A stretch of 64,000 bases of DNA from Cunninghamia lanceolata (taxonomy: Eukaryota > Streptophyta > Pinopsida > Cupressales > Cupressaceae): positions 13,336,501-13,400,500 of the forward strand of contig BSBN01000140.1 of assembly GCA_027924645.1 (NCBI GenBank). Direction: 5' to 3'. How positions within the stretch are numbered: position 1 is the first letter of the stretch; each line of letters opens with the position of its first letter. Shown in pieces: positions 22,250-35,462 of this stretch. The notes beneath the pieces were generated by a model, which made no database searches, was not told the DNA's origin, and saw only the letters and a list, made by a program, of their open reading frames with translations. The translations under genes were made by a program, and so were the position numbers.

Positions 22250-23450
22250 AAAAAATAAGTTTTTTGGCCTAGATTGGCAAAAAGTGCTGATTTTGGGTCC
22301 TATTGAGCTAGCGCTGATTTTAGGTGCTACTGACTTAAGGCAGTGGAGGTCAAATTTAGCGCTAAGTTCACTTCATGGCTTTGGTAGGGATTTAGGCTCC
22401 TACTATCTTGTGTAGATTTTGGGTAGTGTTGCATAAGTGCAGTAGGGAGTGGTTTCAGTGTAAGGCAATAGGCATGCCTTTTAGCGAAAAACATGCATTG
22501 TTAATTCTTGGTTCAAACTGACCAGCGCAAATCTTTGAGTGTTGTGATATAAAGTCATTCGGTTTAGTTTTTAGTGCAACCCTGTGTTTCACAATTTTGG
22601 CACTAGGGCCATGTTTCCAAGTTAGCAGGAGATTATGATAGTGCTGACGAGCATGGATTTAGGTAGGTAGTGTACAAAGTCAGTGGAGGTCAATTTTGGT
22701 GCAAGTCAGAAGAAGCCCATTTTAGCACTAAGTGTGCAAAGGGGAATTTAGCGTTAATATCCAGTGCCACTAGATTTTAGTGCAAAAGGCAATAGGAGGT
22801 ATTTTTAGTGCCAAATTTTGAATTGCCCAGGGTGACAGTATATTTCACAATATATTTAAGTATATGTTTAGGTATTTTGAAATATACTATCAAGATGTTT
22901 GAGATAGGTTCTAGATCCATAGGATTTAACATGCAGATTCTAGATTTTTGAGGTTCCACTAGATTTCAGACTTAGTCATTTTTTAGTGTTTTCAGGATTT
23001 TAGAGTTAGCCAAATCAAGGTGCTAGGACCATGCATCAAGGTGAAAGTATATGGACTCCTTAGTGAAGCCTTGTGGAATTTGACATGATTTTGCAACTCT
23101 AAGACCTAGAAACTAGGAATTTCAACATGACACATCCTATAGAAGTAGTTTCAAGGACAATATCCAATGACATGATTTTTGAGCAAAATGCAAGAACACC
23201 CCATTTCAGCACAAAAGACAACCAATGACTATTTGTAAAGCACAAACCCAATCAAGACTCCTCCAAATCAATCCCAAAAGACATCAAATGACTCCAAACA
23301 TACCAGATACTCAAATTTGAACAAATCCTACATTCTAAGCATAGATCTACCTTCTCATTGTCATAAGGAAGAAAGGTTGAGACTCTAGGCCAAATAAAAA
23401 AAGGGGGGGTCTCCCTTTGGCAAAATGGGGCATGTGTGCAAGGCACAACA
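22250..23450 (+). repeat. 3' LTR of outer element
   Basis: 22742-23450 aligns with 3547-4256 and ends at the matching point ('aggcacaaca'). The preceding 22250-22740 has several divergent copies of a 'tagcgctgattttaggtgctactga' type segment and is included provisionally; the true LTR start was not found. Confidence 0.65.
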
Positions 23451-25589
23451 CCAACCTAGTCGACCTAGAAATGCCTAGGTCTTCTCACTGTAGTTTCCTT
23501 GCCCACAACCATCTCTTTTACATTAGCTATATCATCTTCTTTCTACTCTAGGGGTTTTTCTTGGCCTTTCTCAATCTTTGGTTCCACAATCCTTGTACCT
23601 ACTGCACCTTTTTTGTTTTTTCTTTTTCCCCCCTTTACTAGAACTAGGGTGGACTTGCAAACCTTTGCATTTCTTACCTCTAGAGGATCAAGGGAATTTT
23701 TTAAGGGCAATTTCTTACCGTAACATGTTATCAGATTATCATATTTACTAATTGTTATATCATTGTTCGACCTAGGATATAAATTGACAATATTATAGTA
23801 ATCTAGGTTCAGATCTCTAGAGTGTACCCTATTCTCTCTTGCCAAAACACATTAATATATCTAACCTCTAATGTAAAGAGTGGATCCTATGTGGCTTCTA
23901 TAATATTACATAGTAACATCCAAGACCTTGGAGACACACTCTATTCTATTTATTTTTAAGTAGTCTTAAACTCTATATTTACAAAAGAGAGATTCTTCCA
24001 CAACATGTGTATCCTATGTAACACGTCTTAGATAATATAATTCATAGTAATATTATAGATTATTCATGATAACTAACACATAGAAATAACATTGAAAACA
24101 AAAATACATAAGGCACACTTGAAAAAAAGACATACAATTGAAAGAAAATTTTGTTTGTTGATGCAAGATTGTTCAACCTTGGGGTGCTCTTACATCACCT
24201 TTGTGTGGGGAAAAAAATAAAATTATACAATATCTTATCCTAACTAAGGGATAAATAAGATAATATTAAATACAATTAATTAACCATGAGTTAAGACTAA
24301 TTAATTATAATATAAATGAGAAGGCTAGGAGTACTTACCTCTATCTATTTCAAATAGTAATTAACAATAGATAGTGTAGTTGATTTCCAATCATCGAATG
24401 ATGTCTTTTATTATTGAATTATATTTATAAGTATTGTTAATGAAATGCATATAAAGTATGTTATGTTTCTTGATGGGATCATGTGCACAATCTAACCTTG
24501 AGTGGCATGATCCTTTCCTACTAACCAAACTTATATCCTCTACTTCCATTAAATCATGGAATCTCCTTGCAAGGGAAGATGTTTTATTTAAGACTTGGTA
24601 ACATTGAGAATTGCCTGAAGAAACTTGTTAGTGCTTCATGTAAAACATACTGACTTCCTTGATATCAATGTAGGAACTACTCTTGATTGTACAAGTTTAA
24701 AGACATAAGGTACATTTTTTGAGTGCATGGATGATGCTAATTGTAACATTTATTTTACATGATTTTGAATCATTTCTTGCTAATAATATCTAAGTGATGA
24801 CAAGAATATAATTAGATTATGTCATTCACTTGATAGTTGAATTTCCTTGGGATTGTCCCTAAATATGTAAATCTTGGTCCTCTATTCCAAGCTCTTAGTA
24901 CAAAAGAAGATGAAAAAAGACCAAATAAACAAAAAGGATTATGCAAGGAAAAGTTTGAATACGAATTCAATCAAAATGACAAAACCATGTTACCTCCTTA
25001 TCCTAGGGAAAAGGGTATGCTAGAATTCTATTCTAACTTAAATCCATCAACTAAAAAGTAATGGTTCCATACCACATGGGATTAGGTTGAGTTGTGGAAA
25101 AATTAGTTTCAATATTCATTTTACTTGTTCACTAAATAAGAAAACTTTAATAAAAAATTTACATTGAGAAACAAAGTGAATGTAAAATGAGTGGGTAAAA
25201 GGGAAAGGTAGTGAGTGGGTAACAGGGAAAGGTATACACTTTTCTCCTCTACATCTTATCCACATTCTGGCATGCATGTGAACTACAAAAATCATGCATG
25301 CTAAATTAATAGAAACAATTAATTGAAAGAAGAAGAAACTCATACTTTTCATCATATTGTTGGTAGAGACACATCCTTGAACCAAAACACATAAAGTGAT
25401 TGCTTAAATCTACAATAATCACTTTAACAATATAGAAAAGATTCATCAACAATTTAAATATAACTAAGTAGAAAAATAAAATGGGGGAAATAAAACATTA
25501 TGCTAGGTCTTAGGTTGAGTGTGATACTGGGGAGATAGGAAATTCACCAAGTTATCCCCCATGAAACCATGTAAAATCAAGTGTAGGAC

Positions 25590-25830
25590 CCATGTGATGG
25601 AGCTACTTGAACAATTGTGGTAGTGTTAATGTATGAATTACAAAGGAATCACATTAACCATTTTATATTGTGGTATATGTGAAGAAATCACTTTATTCAT
25701 TGTAAAATATAGAACCCATGAAGGAATTACTTTCACCACTCAATGGTGTATGACCCATGATGGAATCACTTTATCAATTGGATTATGTAGGACTTGTGAC
25801 TGAATCATTTTAATGATTTTCTATTTAGGA
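25590..25830. repeat. Degenerate tandem repeat, about 45-60 bp
   Basis: Phrases of the type 'acccatgatggaatcacttta' recur at uneven spacing near 25600, 25645, 25680, 25715, 25755 and 25790 with many substitutions. Unit length is poorly defined by eye. Confidence 0.5.
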
Positions 25831-26933
25831 TATATGCCCCTTAAAATTAGATGCATAATATCAGAGGTGATTCAATTTAGGGAGAAAAAGAGAAAGTGTA
25901 ATGCCTACATTTGTCAATGTGGTGGAATTAGTGTGTAATGCAAAATATGTAGGGATGAAAGCTCGTGTGGTAAGGAGGAAAAGTGCCACCAATTTTTCTC
26001 AATGGATGAGGATAATTCTCATAGTAAAGATACCCATGTGAGTTCAGAAGTGTGTAACAATATAGACATTTCATGTGTAATTCATGGATTTAATAATGAT
26101 ATAAACATGATTAGTGTAATATATCATCATAGAAATACAATAAATGAAATGCCATGAAAGCATATAAAATAATAGAAAGCATGCCATGTAAAATGCTCTT
26201 GTGTAAAGTTATGGTAAAACGTAATAAGTTTTAGCTATCATTTCTAAAAGATAATGTAAGCAATGATATGGATTGAAGGCTAAAATCAATGAAATTCCCC
26301 AAAGTTCAAAAGCCAAATTATAAAGTGATGTGCATGAAATGATAATTTGTACGAGTGTCTCAAATATGAAGAGAAATTATGAAGGTGAAATAAAGGTAGC
26401 AAAAATTATATGGAAAAAGGGGAAAGACAAAAAAAATCATGAAAAAAAGAGAATGTTAAGAAAAATAAGATGCACAACAAGCAAGGCTCAAGGATAATGC
26501 AAATATGCAATGTAAATATAAAAATATGATCAATAATAAGAAACAAAACAAATATAGAAAGAGTGTTAAGGGCATCTCTATGTCATCCTACATCCAAAAG
26601 GAAGGAACACAATGGTAATCTAAAATAATAGTAAAGTTGTCATGGAATAGAAAAAACTTTCATGGCCACTTGTTTCAAAGCGCATAATAAGTTGCAAGTT
26701 TAACCAATCCACATATTAATTAAAACATGTGAAAACAACAAAAAATATAATCAATAATAGGAAAATTGGTATGTAGTCGGAAAGGAGGTCATGAATAATA
26801 ATAAATGAGAATACTCAACTAATTGAAATATCATAAACATCATCATTAAAGAGATCATCAACACTCCAATTGTCTATTATAAGATTGTTTAATGTCATCA
26901 TTGTAGAATTTTATTTTGATTGGTTTGCATCAT

Positions 26934-26938
26934 CATTT
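26934..26938. other. Target site duplication of Copia-2, left copy
   Basis: 'cattt' just before the LTR; the identical 'cattt' follows the other LTR at 39782-39786. Confidence 0.9.
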
Positions 26939-28288
26939 TGTTGGATTTAGGACAGACAACTGAGAGGGGGGGTGAGTCAGTTGTCCAAACATTTCTTCTA
27001 ATTAAACACTTAAATCCACTTTGTAATTTAGTAGCATAATAATGAGTGAATCATGGAAACATAAAACATTAAATCAAAAGTACAAACACATTAATACAAA
27101 AGACACCAAGATTTTGATGTGGAAAACTTGGCTAAGGGAAAAACCATGGGGAGATTAACCCAAGATTGTATTCTCTGTTAGAAGAATAGAAAGAACAAAA
27201 TGGCACACTGCTCACAAGAGGCCCACTACCTATAAAAGACACACTGTCTATAGAATAATAAGTATCACATACTTGAACTGGAGAATAGCATCTTCACCAT
27301 GCTTGAGTCAGTTCCATTTAAGCTCAATACTTTTGCTCTACTTTTCTCTCTGCTCCTTTCTACCACACTCTAATCCTCACTAGATACATGATTGAAGTGA
27401 CTTTACAACTCCTTATTTATACAAGGCATCGACTTAGGAATAACCATCCAAGTCGACATACATTACAGAGAAAATATATAAATAAAACATGACTAATTAC
27501 AAAAAGACTTCACATGGATCAACACATTGTTGGCCACACAGATCTGAGACTCCAATATTCATTTAGGAACATGCCATTCTTCACAGAACATTTCCAAGAT
27601 CATCCGTAGGATGTGTAACTCATCCGGTCGGCCAGACTTGGGAAGAACATCATCATTTGGAAGTAATTCTTCATTTACTAGCTCAATCTTTAATGCAGAC
27701 CATCAACATGAACTCAACACAACCCAAAGACCTCCACAAGCTTGTCGGAATCACCAAGAACATCCATACTACTACTGTCTACTGAAATCATTTTCTCCTT
27801 CATCCGAAACCTCAAGAACACAGTTTGTCATCACTTTCATATTGGAATAGATGCTTGAGGACCTCCAAATCATGAACCAATTGAGTTGTCACTTCACATG
27901 GACTTCCTAAACACTCCATCAAATCAGCAGAACAGGATATTTCATTTCTAGATCTCACTGGACCTATCTGTATCACTCTGTCACCTCTTAACACTTGTCA
28001 AAATTGGTTTTACTTAAGTGGCCATAACTTCTTCAGATCTTCGTGCGAACTGCTGAAACCTTTAAAAGATCATCTCAAGACACATATCTACAAACCCTTT
28101 GAAGCGCATCCTCTGATCTTCATCTTAGCTGGGATCTTTACCTCACTGTCTTCACTGTTCTTCTCTATTCCTGATTAGCACTAATTTTCTCAATATCCTT
28201 AGCACATAGTTCATCCAATCCTTATCTTTAATGCAATAGGAGTATGTTGACATTAATGACAACACTGATTAGGCCCATACTTCCAACA
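26939..28288 (-). repeat. 3' LTR of Copia-2
   Basis: 1350 bp, TGTTGG...CCAACA. Followed by 'atatctccctttg', the complement of the polypurine tract. Contains a 60-codon open frame at 27812-27994 (-). Confidence 0.93.
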
Positions 28289-28303
28289 ATATCTCCCTTT
28301 GTC
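28289..28303 (-). other. Polypurine tract of Copia-2
   Basis: Minus strand CAAAGGGAGATAT abuts the 3' LTR; same position as in Copia-1. Confidence 0.65.
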
Positions 28304-28613
28304 ATTGATGGCAACATATGATGTGAAAAACTATTTTAACCATCAAAACAAGAACTTCTCCTTACTGTCACAACTCCCCCTGTCAGTAACAACCATTCAC
28401 ATGTGTTCTCTTCCTTTCCTACTCCCCCTTTGATCAGCAACCACTTGTTTTTCACATGTCTTCTCTCCCCCTTTGACATCAATGGCAAAGGGTACATACT
28501 TGTATTACTTCAAAATCATGCCAGCTGCTCCCCCTGAGTAGCAGCTTCCCATCATCAATCCAGAGCACAAGATATGACTAGAAATCCACCAGACTAATGC
28601 ATATTAGTGCACC

Positions 28614-30317
28614 TTAATGTAGAACCGAAGGGGTAATAACCCCTAACTTCTCCCTAAGATGCTCAAAAGATTCCTTAGGTAGAGGTTTAGTAAAAATATC
28701 TGCAATCTGATCCTTGGAAGGCATAAACTCCAATCTGACTTCATTCTTGTTCACTTGCTCTCTCAGAAAGTGAAACTTGATGGATATATGTTTAGTCTTT
28801 GAATACAACACTAGATTCTTAGACATATTTATTGCACTTGAATTATCACAGAAGATTGTGATAGGTTCTTCATACTCTACTCTGATATTTCTTAGCATTT
28901 GTTTCATCCATAAAACATGAGTGCAACTACCTATTGCTGCAATATTTATTGCTTTAGTTGTGGACAGAGATATTGCCTCTTGTTTCTTGCTTAGCCAAGA
29001 AACCAATCTCTTACCCAAAAGGAATGCTCCACCACTGGTACTTTTCCGGTCATCCACATTTCCTTCCCAATCCGCATCTGTAGATGCATGAAGAGAGAAA
29101 TCATGATCTCTAGGATACCACAAACCATACTCAACTATCCCTTTTAGATATCTAAAAATCCTCTTGATTGCCATGACATGAGATTCTCTAGGATCAGCTT
29201 GGAATCTAGCAACAAGACCAACAACATTCATAATGTCAAGTCTAGTTTGAGTGAGATACAATAGTCCTCCAATCATTGACCTATACTTTTTCTGATCAGC
29301 CTTAGGACAGTCATCATCTTTTCTCAATTTACATTTGGTTGCCATGGGAGTATTCATTGGTTTTGAGTCTTCCATCCCAAATTTCTTCAACAATTCTTTG
29401 ACATATTTGGTCTGAGAAATGAAGATTCCTTTCTTTATTTGAGTGATTTGTACACCCAAGAAGAAATTTATTTCCCCAAACATGGACATCTCAAATTCAC
29501 TTTTCATTTGATTTGCAAAAGTCTTAAACATACTATCACTTCCTCCAAAAATGATATCATCAACAAACACTTCAACTATCAAGATATTTTTATGATCAAT
29601 TTTGAAATACAAATTACTATTAGTAGTACCTTTATTGAAACCAATCTTCAAAATATGCTTATCCAGTCTTTCATACTAGGCTCTTGGGGCTTGCTTCAGT
29701 CCATACAGTGCTTTCTTCAACTTGCAAACCATATCACCATGATCAGACAATTGAAATCCATCGGGTTGCTCAATGTATACTTCTTCTTCCAAGTCACCAT
29801 TCAGGAAGGTAGATTTGACATCCATCTGATATACTTTGAAATCCTTGAAGACAGAAAAAGAAAGAAATAATCTGACTGCTTCAATTCTTGCCACCAGAGC
29901 AAAAGTTTCTTCAAAATCAACTCCTTCTACTTGGGAGTAACCCTTGCAGACCAATCTGGCTTTGTTTCTGACTACTTCACCATCTTCATTCAGTTTGTTC
30001 CGGAAGACCCATTTGGTTCCAATCACATTCTTGTTTTTAGGTCTGGGAACAAGATCCCAAGCGTGATTTTTCTCAATTTGCATTAGCTCTTCCTCCATTG
30101 CTTTAGTCCAGTTTTCATCATTGCAAGCTTCATTCACTATCTTAGGTTCAATCTTTGAAATCAGACAATACTCTTCTAAATCTTGAGCAATCCTTCTTCT
30201 TATTTGTACACCTTTACTTTTATCACCTATGATCTGATCTTCAGAGTGATTTAGTCTTACATACCTAGGAACTTTGGGAGTTTCTTGCACTTTCAATTCT
30301 TGAATAGGTTCATTCAA
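28614..30317 (-). pseudogene. Copia-2 reverse transcriptase and RNase H
   Basis: Two long open segments (30317-29676 and 29651-28614) carry RT ([22 protein letters not shown]) and the whole of RNase H (DADWEGNVDDRKSTSGGAF, KTKHISIKFHFLREQV), ending in the same 'REKLGVI' tail as Copia-1. A single stop just after GLKQAPRA (29674-29676; Copia-1 has Trp there) separates the two. The second segment is 345 codons without a stop, the longest intact pol piece of this family in the window. The RT catalytic FVDD is intact. Confidence 0.92.
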
Positions 30318-30339
30318 ACTTATCTCTTCTTCCTGATTT

Positions 30340-31562
30340 ACCAGATTAGTTTGAATCTAAATTTCAGAGGGAGGTTGGATTTCTTGAATAAAAACATCAT
30401 TTTGATCATCTTCATCATATTCATAAAATCTTGAGGGTTTTTCAATACCTTCATCAACCTCCACATTTGTACTTTCCACAGTCTTCCTTAATCTCTTGTT
30501 ATAACACCAGTATGCTTTGCATTGAGTAGAATAACCCAAGAATATTCCTTCATCACTTCTAGCATCAAATTTTCCTAGATCTTCATCTCTTTTATTGTAA
30601 CATTTTCTACCAAATACTCTAAAATACCTTATAGTGGGAGTGATACCAAACCAAAGTCCATAAGGAGTCTTAGCGGTATTGCTTCTGATTTGTACTCAAT
30701 TGAGAGTATAGACTACAGTGCTTATAGCTTCTCTCCAATAGATCTGAGGAACATTTGCTTCGATCATCATGGGTCTAGATGCTTCCTAGATGGTCCAGTT
30801 CTTTCTCTCCACTACTCCATTCTACTGTGGAGTCCTAGGAGCAGACAACTATCTTTTTATTCCATGTTTTTCATAGAATTATATGAACTCACCGGATGTG
30901 AATTGCGCACCTCTGTCAGACCTCAGACATTTTAATTTTAATCTGGTTTCATTCTCTACCATAGCCTTGAATATTTTGAATTTCTCAAGAGTTTCTGATT
31001 TCTCTTTCAGAAAAGTAACCCACATCATTCGAGAATGGTCATCAATTAATAACATGAAGTATCTATCACCTTGCACACTCTTGATTCTTGTCGGACCACA
31101 TAGGTTAGTATAAATTAAGTCCAATAATCCGGTAGAGGATTGTTCCTTACTTTTGAATGTGACTTTGCTCTACTTACCCAACTGACATTCTTTGCACAAG
31201 CTATTAGTAGGTTTTACAAGTCTTGGAAGATCTCTTACAGCCTGAGTGTTGCTTATCTTGATGATATTATCAAAATTCACATGACACACTCTCCTATGTC
31301 GTAACCAACTCTGATCAATTTGAACAAATAAGCAACTTTTACCAGTACCAACCAAGTGGAAGATATTACCTTTAGTTTGAGTACTGGATGCAATATATGT
31401 TCTGGAACTTTCAAAGATCTTGCATTTTCCATTCTTGAATTGGAGATCATAGCCCTTGTCCACCAACTATCCACCACTGAGAAGGTTGTGCTTTAGACCT
31501 TCAACATATAGTACATTACAGGTTTTGTTCTTTCCATCAAAAGAAATAGTTCCTCTTCCTCT
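30340..31562 (-). pseudogene. Copia-2 integrase
   Basis: The HHCC region begins WLRHRRVCHVNFDN and ends with CKECQLGK, followed by a stop where Copia-1 has Leu. The core includes IYTNLCGP, in which the first catalytic Asp appears as Asn, and LLIDDHSRMMW. The C-terminal region (NKRLRKTVES, 30357-30539) follows after several stops and frame changes. The segment ends at 31562, next to the 5-bp duplication of the inserted Gag-Pro element. Beyond stop codons, the apparent Asp-to-Asn change would disable catalysis. Confidence 0.85.
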
Positions 31563-31567
31563 GATTC
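31563..31567. other. Target site duplication of Gag-Pro element, left copy
   Basis: 'gattc' before the LTR start TGGTGC; the identical 'gattc' follows the right LTR at 37137-37141. Copia-1 has 'gattc' once at the equivalent place, confirming the pre-insertion state. Confidence 0.95.
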
Positions 31568-33232
31568 TGGTGCAGGAGCACCTAACACAAGGTGGCCTCC
31601 ATGAGGCATTTAAATTCATGTTTTGTTTTGATCTTCAATTTTTTTTTTGTTTAATAAGGTCCTAGAGACCATTCAATGATGTAATAAGGTTAAGTTGACA
31701 TGATGTAAAGGACTATGTCCATAAGTTTATGTAAACTACTGTCATAAATACATGGAGGACAGTCATGTAATCTTTCATATAATCTTCATATTTCAAGCCT
31801 TGTTAAGGCATACTCAAGGAGCTTAAGGCATATTGGAAGAACCCAATGCGTGCTCAAAGCCTAATAACATTTTAAATGTGTTTGGAGGTTCATAATCACA
31901 AATGATTATGCAAACACACAAACAGTTGGTTAAAGTTTGTAAACTATCCAAAAGATAGTTTTGGGAGTTCGGTTGGTTGTAGTCCCTCCCCATCGATCAT
32001 AACTACTCCAATGGAAGTTTCAAGGAGTAGACACACCTATATAAACTTAAAAATATGAAGTGTAAAGAGAAGGAGTTTTAGATAAACAAAAATACCATTT
32101 ACTTATTTTTCTGTTGTTTCCTGAATTTTCTGTAGAAGCTGGCCGTACTTCTCAGTGGTACGGAACTGTCATGTCTTATATGTTACATGGGAGTATATTG
32201 TGGTGAAATACCTTCATCATAAGCATGTTTTGAAGTCTTGAAAGTGGAAATGGATTAAGTTATAACCAACCTTTGGTAAACTGTTATTTTACATCTCTAT
32301 TTTCTTGGTGCAAATTGTTGTCCTTGGACCGTACACAGCAAAGGTACTGAATTGTTGTCACTTATCTATGTCTTGATTAGGTAGAGCATTGAAATATCTT
32401 GCATTTGAATATAGTTTAGTGGTTTGAAGTTGCAATACAAGAGAGTTATAAGGATTTGTTCAAAATAGTCCATAGAACCTTAAACAAGGGTTTTTGCCTC
32501 CAATCATGGAAAATTGACCATCCCACAGTCTTCCAAGACATAAGACCTATGGGATGGGTATGTTTAGTTGTCTTTTAGATGTTTTGATTGATTGCAGGGG
32601 TGGTGGAGTTGGTTTGACCAAGATTTGTTGAGTGGGCTTAATAAAACCATGTATTAAGCCATTAAAGAAGCTTGTGAGACAACCATAGTAAGGAATTTGG
32701 AAACAGTCAGTTCCAACAGCAAATGAATGTTGCATTCCATGGTTTTGGGATGCCATTGACATGTTTGGGTGGTCAAGAAAGTTTCAAGTTGCCATTTGTG
32801 GGTACTTGCTTGACAAACTATGCCTAATTATGGCTTAAAACCACTAGGAGGGTTATTGGTTGAGGCATACTTTCCAAAACAACTCAAACCCATTCTAGAT
32901 TATGTTGTGGGGAGGAATAATGGGTATCTATTTCATGTTTGAGAGTTGCATTTGGATGTCTATATAAAAATTTATTGGGACTATTCTCTGTTTGTAGGGC
33001 TACTAGCCTTTCTTGAGGTTTGTGAAGGAACTAATAGTTCAAAGCTTGATCCACCTTTGGCAATGAATGGGATGGGTTCTAGTACATTCCCAAACACTAT
33101 TTCCAAGAAGAATTCAAGAAATTTAACTGTTGTTCCCACTTTTCCATGAAGATCCTTGTTTTTGGGCTCATTGGTGTAGTTGAACCTTGCCAAATTTGTC
33201 CTTCTTCTTGTATCCAATTTGCCTCTACATCA
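31568..33232 (+). repeat. 5' LTR of Gag-Pro element
   Basis: 1665 bp. Boundaries are fixed by the target duplication, the match to 35463-37136 and the following primer site. Several open frames on both strands are repeated in the other LTR and have no known domain. Confidence 0.95.
32038..32044 (+). promoter_or_regulatory. TATA-box candidate in the 5' LTR
   Basis: 'tatataa' about 470 bp into the LTR. The other LTR has 'tttatat' at the equivalent place, so the box is only partly kept. No transcript evidence. Confidence 0.35.
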
Positions 33233-33235
33233 TAG

Positions 33236-33248
33236 TGGTATTAGAGCC
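33236..33248 (+). other. Primer-binding site of Gag-Pro element
   Basis: TGGTATTAGAGCC, one mismatch from the tRNA-Met site, three bases after the LTR. Confidence 0.9.
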
Positions 33249-33276
33249 ATAAAAAGTTCTATTGTTGGCCTAGTAT

Positions 33277-35217
33277 ATGTCAGCAAAGAAGAGTGAAGGA
33301 GAGGCTAGCAATATGCCTCCAAAGGGGATGACCACAGAAGTGGTCAAGAAGTTCAAGGAGATAGAAGAGAAGATAAAAAGTGGAATCAAGGAAGCACTCC
33401 AAGCAGAGATGAAGGCATTGAGGATAGGGAAGAGGATAGAGGAAGGTTTAGATGAAGAGGAATAGAAAGAGGAAGAATAGGAAGAACAGGAAGAGGTAGA
33501 GATACCGGCTGATCAAAGACATTTCCTTGAGGCCATCAAGGCAATTGGCAAGGACTCTTCAGAGGCTAAGGTGGAGATTCCCATGTTTAATGGGAAGATG
33601 AATGCTGATGATGTTATGGAGTGGATTGAGGCTCTAAACAATTATTTTGAGTACAAGGAAGTTCCTAAAAGTAAGAGGGTTAAGTTTGCAAAAACTAAAC
33701 TCAAAGGTGCTGCCCTTACATGGTGGAATTACACCCAAGGAGAGAGGGTAAAGAATGGGAAGAGTATGATCTCTTCATGGAGAAAAATGTTGGAGAGGAT
33801 CAAGTCCCAATTCCTTCCATCAAACTATGAGGTGCAAACCTACAAAAGGATGCAAAATCTCAAGCAAAGAGATTTGGATGTGGCTACTTACACCGAGGAG
33901 TTTCACAAATATACTCTTCGTTGTGGGTACATGGAGGATGAAAAAGCTAAGGTGGCAAGATATCTCAATGGTTTGAGATTCAATATCCAAGATGAAACTA
34001 GTTTGTTAACACCTGAAACTATGGAGAAGTGCTTTCAAGTGGAACTAAGGGCTAAAGAGAAGTTGAAGAGGAAAGGTGAGCAGCAAAGTAGAGGAAGAGG
34101 TGGCAGAAATTTTAGAGGTAGGGACAGTTTTGAAGACAAAAATCTGTCCCAAGAAGACCAAGGAGACACAAGCAGAGGTAAGGGCCAAGTTTCTGATTTT
34201 AGAGGGGGATTTAGAGGCACAAGAGGTGGAGGTAGAGGTTCTAATGTTTTTAATGCAAGATGTTATCATTGCAATGAGATTGGTCATACAACATACAAGT
34301 GTCCAATAATATAAAGTTCTACATCCGGTGATAATGAAAGAAGGAATGAAAAGAGGGTTCAATATGTACAAGAAGAGGAGGTAGATGAAAGTGTTAACTC
34401 TCTAATTAGGAGTGCAGCCCCAGTTCAAGATGGAGAAGCATTGATGCTAAGGAGAACACTCTTGAAGAAATCCAAGGAGATGATACAAAGGAGAGCACTT
34501 TTTAGGACCAATTGCAAAAGCAAAGGTAAAATATGCAAGGTAGTAATAGATTCGGGTTCAACAGATAATATGGTGTCTAGGGAAATGGTGGATAAATTGA
34601 ACATAGAAAGGATTCCTCATCAAACTCCTTACAAAGCATCTTGGATAAGTGATAGTCAATCACTTTTGGTAGATGAACAAGCATATGTTGATTTTGAAAT
34701 TGGAGAATATAAGGATAGAGTTTTATGTGACATTTTGCCCATGGAATGTTGTCACCTACTTCTAGGCAAGCCATGGCAATTTGATAGGCAAGCATTATAT
34801 GATGGATATGCTAACACATACACCATCAAGAAGGATGGGAAGACTTTTTTGATGACACCATTGCAGGAGGATGCTGAAGTAAAGAAGGTAGCCAAGGTCA
34901 TTTTGGTGGGTAAGAAAGAGTTTGTAAAGATCAATGAAGAAGAGACAAGGAAAGTTGAGGATACCTCAAGGAGTGGGGTTGTCAAAGATAAAAGTTTGAA
35001 GGTGGTTTCAGTTTTGAATGATGGAGATAATATGGTGATGTTTGAAATGGATCAGAAGAAGGTCAAAGAGCAGGTCTACAAGCAGACACAAGGTGGTTGG
35101 AAAGAAGGAGATGTTATCATAATAGGGACCATTGTTTGTCCTCTAGAGCCAATAAGAGTTAAAAGACCATCACATTCTACCATAGCAGCAGTACAAGAAG
35201 GACCAACCAAGGTTTAG
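33277..35217 (+). pseudogene. Gag and aspartic protease of the non-autonomous element
   Basis: One frame runs from ATG 33277 to 35217, broken only by TAG at 33463 and 33478 in a Glu-rich tract and TAA at 34312 between Gag and protease; no frameshift was found. Gag (33571-34310) shows EWIEALNNYFEYKEV, KFAKTKLKGAALTWWN, the 'YTLRCGYMEDEKAKVARYLNGL' region and, after an Arg/Gly-rich basic stretch, an intact zinc knuckle CYHCNEIGHTTYKC. Protease (about 34500-34830) shows CKVVIDSGSTDNMV with intact D-S-G and 'CCHLLLGKPWQFDRQ'. Then about 120 codons without a known domain follow. No RT motif occurs. After the stop at 35215 the same frame stays open to 35499, into the LTR. Gag would form the particle and protease would mature it. 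Confidence 0.92.
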
Positions 35218-35447
35218 AATGAAGGTGTTCAGGTAGATATGACAGTAAGCAATCATGGCATGCAACATCCAAGTTTGATTGCAAGTACTCACTCATGGCA
35301 AGGTGTGAGTACGGCCTACAAAGCTAGGCATGAGTTTTTGCTTCCATGGAAGAAAGTTGTAGTCAGGAGATCATGGGGAAGACATGAGGCAGCAAAGGAT
35401 ACAGTGGGAGAAAGACAAAGAATCAACTCATGTGGCATGAGTTCTTT

Positions 35448-35462
35448 TCTAGGTGGGGTGTA
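35448..35462 (+). other. Polypurine-like tract of Gag-Pro element
   Basis: 'ctaggtggggtgtat' immediately before the 3' LTR. G-rich rather than a clean purine run, but in the right place. Confidence 0.5.

Larger units (their letters stand above)
3530..23450 (+). mobile_element. Outer LTR retroelement hosting two nested insertions
   Basis: Direct repeats at 3530-4256 and about 22250-23450 end identically (about 91% alike by eye over some 300 bp). The left one is followed directly by a primer-binding-site-like TGGTGACTCTGTTGGAGA, as expected for a 5' LTR. No gag or pol was recognised in the interior (4277-7265 and 20650-22250), so the element looks non-autonomous or fully decayed. The interior carries a broken coding region of unknown origin. 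The 5' boundaries of both LTRs and any target duplication are unresolved, so the outer limits are approximate. Confidence 0.6.
23451..26938. other. No gene seen; possible chromovirus tail remnant
   Basis: AT-rich spacer. 24155-24202 resembles the chromovirus 3' segment at 8044-8086, suggesting an old family remnant. The 100-codon minus frame at 23543-23845 is Lys-rich with no known domain. Nothing else is assignable. Confidence 0.45.
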
